DNA of 7,446 nucleotides from UBA6022 sp035704495 (lineage in GTDB: Bacteria; Patescibacteriota; Saccharimonadia; Saccharimonadales; Saccharimonadaceae). The stretch spans positions 1 to 7,446 of the forward strand of contig DASSWW010000021.1 of NCBI GenBank assembly GCA_035704495.1, written 5' to 3'. Below, in pieces: positions 6,133-7,446 of the stretch. A model generated the notes under the pieces. It was not told the origin of the DNA. It saw nothing but the letters and a program-made list of their open reading frames with translations, and searched no databases. Each line of letters starts with the position of its first letter. Position 1 is the first letter of the stretch. The translations under genes and the position numbers were made by a program.

Positions 6133-7446
6133 ATGTATCATCCGCCTTCAAAACGAACACAATTGCTGCAGCGTATCACCGTATATAGCGCGATGTCACT
6201 CGCGGTCATTACGGTCGTGTCTATACTCGTCTTTTTTATGCTAGGGTATCAGTTTAATCGCAACGCGGGCACTATAGAGCAAGGTGGCCTGGTGCAGTTT
6301 AATACGCAACCAAGTGGCGCTGAAGTTATTATTGACGGTAAAGATCTGGGGGTTCGCACAGCGGCAAAACGGACGATGACGACTGGCCCCCATTTTATTA
6401 AAATGCAACGGACCGGATATCGTGCGTGGCAAAAATCAATTGATGTCATGCCCGGAACCGTATTGTGGCTGACGTACGCACGGTTGGTGCCAAAAGAACT
6501 AGAGCCAGTCAAAGTAGAAAGCTTCCCGACAATCACCAGCACGTCAGCCTCGCCAAATAACAAATGGATGGCTATAAAAGCCGACGCGGCGACACCCGTC
6601 ATTCACTTGGCTGATTTGTCGCGTGATGATGCGCGCGTTACTGATTTGACGCTACCTACGGACAGCTTTACGGCGCCAAGCCCCGAGCGGACCCACTCTT
6701 TTACTCTGCAAAAGTGGGATGAATCAAGTCGCTACTTGCTGATAAAACATACATACGATGGCACAAAAACCGAATGGATCGTTGCGGACACGCAGGATAT
6801 TTCGGAAACAAAAAACGTCACGACGCTACTGGGGATTAACGCATCAAAACTGATATTTGATGGTGATAATTCGGCTATTCTGTACGCATTGGTCGATAAT
6901 AATATTCGGAGGATAGATTTGGGTGCGGCAACATTATCACGGCCGCTCGTCAGAAACGTCGCAGAGTTTTCATTGTATGACGATTCAATAATTGTTTACG
7001 TCACCCGACTTGATCCGTCAACCAAAGTTCGCAGCGTCGGCTATTATCATCAGGGTGCCAGCAAATCACGAACGATTCGTTCCTACAGCGATGATGGAAA
7101 AGTTCCGCTTCATCTGGCGATTGGTAAATACTTTAGTGATTATTACGTCGCCATTGCCTATAACGAGACAGTAGAAATTATGAAAGGCACGCTTCCTCGA
7201 AGTGACGCAACCAATCTGTCGGTATTTGATGCCGTGTCGACTATGGCAGTGCCTGGCGGCGTACGCCACCTTTCCGTTGTGACGAACGGTCGTTTTGTGG
7301 TCGCGCAAACCCCGAAAGCTTACATTGTCCGAGACGTCGAATTAAACAAAACAACCACGACGGTTCTAAAGGGCGACACACCAGTCAAGCAAGAGCTACG
7401 CTGGTTAGATGATTACACCGTGTGGAGCGACCAAAACGGCATGTTG
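6133..7446 (+). CDS. PEGA-domain membrane protein with propeller-like exported region (partial, C-terminus missing)
   Basis: The frame stays open from the ATG at 6133 to the right edge, giving 438 codons without a stop, so the gene is truncated by the window. The protein starts MYHPPSKRTQ, has one transmembrane segment (about 17-38, an uncleaved anchor with basic residues on the cytoplasmic side) and then a PEGA domain (about 53-119): VQFNTQPSGAEVIIDGKDLG, followed by the usual pattern ending GYRAWQKSIDVMPG. From about 125 on it is rich in short strand-forming stretches such as KWMAIK, RYLLIKHTY, SAILYALVDNNIRRID and RFVVAQ, which suggests a beta-propeller-like fold. PEGA domains occur in many surface proteins, often those binding polymers or wall components, but no ligand can be assigned. 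It is transcribed away from the minus-strand genes. The next Met (21) lies inside the membrane segment, so the first ATG is the likely start. Confidence 0.9.
   Translation, partial: MYHPPSKRTQLLQRITVYSAMSLAVITVVSILVFFMLGYQFNRNAGTIEQGGLVQFNTQPSGAEVIIDGKDLGVRTAAKRTMTTGPHFIKMQRTGYRAWQKSIDVMPGTVLWLTYARLVPKELEPVKVESFPTITSTSASPNNKWMAIKADAATPVIHLADLSRDDARVTDLTLPTDSFTAPSPERTHSFTLQKWDESSRYLLIKHTYDGTKTEWIVADTQDISETKNVTTLLGINASKLIFDGDNSAILYALVDNNIRRIDLGAATLSRPLVRNVAEFSLYDDSIIVYVTRLDPSTKVRSVGYYHQGASKSRTIRSYSDDGKVPLHLAIGKYFSDYYVAIAYNETVEIMKGTLPRSDATNLSVFDAVSTMAVPGGVRHLSVVTNGRFVVAQTPKAYIVRDVELNKTTTTVLKGDTPVKQELRWLDDYTVWSDQNGML

Noticed and set aside
6249..6602. Minus-strand ORFs of 117 and 63 codons (6249-6602 and 6241-6432)
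   Set aside because: Both are antisense to the PEGA gene, whose frame is open over 438 codons with a clear anchor helix and PEGA domain.
1..7446. CRISPR arrays, tRNA or rRNA genes, insertion sequences, phage or defence genes
   Set aside because: No regularly spaced repeats, tRNA-like cloverleaf, transposase motif or nuclease/helicase domain was seen on either strand; nearly all the sequence is accounted for by seven ordinary genes.

Overview
The window looks like ordinary chromosome from a small-genome bacterium of the Patescibacteria (CPR), most likely Candidatus Saccharibacteria (TM7). This rests on gene content and protein style: a membrane-anchored PEGA protein, a membrane-anchored DUF3048 protein, a glutamyl-tRNA synthetase with a KLGKR loop, and a Lys/Thr/Gln-rich single-pass protein with an N-terminal INGxxYDxxTGLP motif. 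The assignment is from memory of such genomes, not from a search. No TGA is read through in about 2,390 codons, which argues against the TGA=Gly code of Gracilibacteria and Absconditabacteria.

Layout. Six genes lie on the minus strand, in transcription order: a DUF4367-like membrane protein (5986 to 5030), gltX (4988 to 3519), a YdcF/DUF218 protein (3518 to 2889), a DUF3048 membrane protein (2820 to 1729), a sensor histidine kinase (1738 to 188) and its response regulator (185 to the left edge, partial). One gene runs on the plus strand from 6133 off the right edge: a PEGA-domain membrane protein with 438 visible codons and no stop. The only sizeable intergenic region is the 146-bp divergent promoter region at 5987-6132. 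No stretch over 300 bases lacks a gene. I see no tRNA, rRNA, CRISPR array, insertion sequence or phage gene.

How the genes work together. DUF3048, kinase and regulator form a tight unit: a 10-base overlap (ATGGCGGTAA) joins the first two, and 2 bases separate the kinase stop from the regulator start. It is probably an envelope-sensing two-component system made together with an exported membrane protein. gltX and the YdcF-like gene abut exactly (TAG followed at once by ATG). I found no convincing terminator between the minus-strand genes, so read-through across the whole series is possible.

The most interesting signal is in the start regions. Three transcription-leading genes (PEGA, DUF3048, gltX) have a perfect extended -10 box (TGNTATAAT) only 8, 10 and 12 bases before the ATG and no Shine-Dalgarno, which implies leaderless or nearly leaderless mRNAs. 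Kinase and regulator instead have clear Shine-Dalgarno sites. The DUF4367-like gene has a Shine-Dalgarno and a predicted leader of about 90 bases with a bulged hairpin. I did not find a new defence, mobile or biosynthetic system here.
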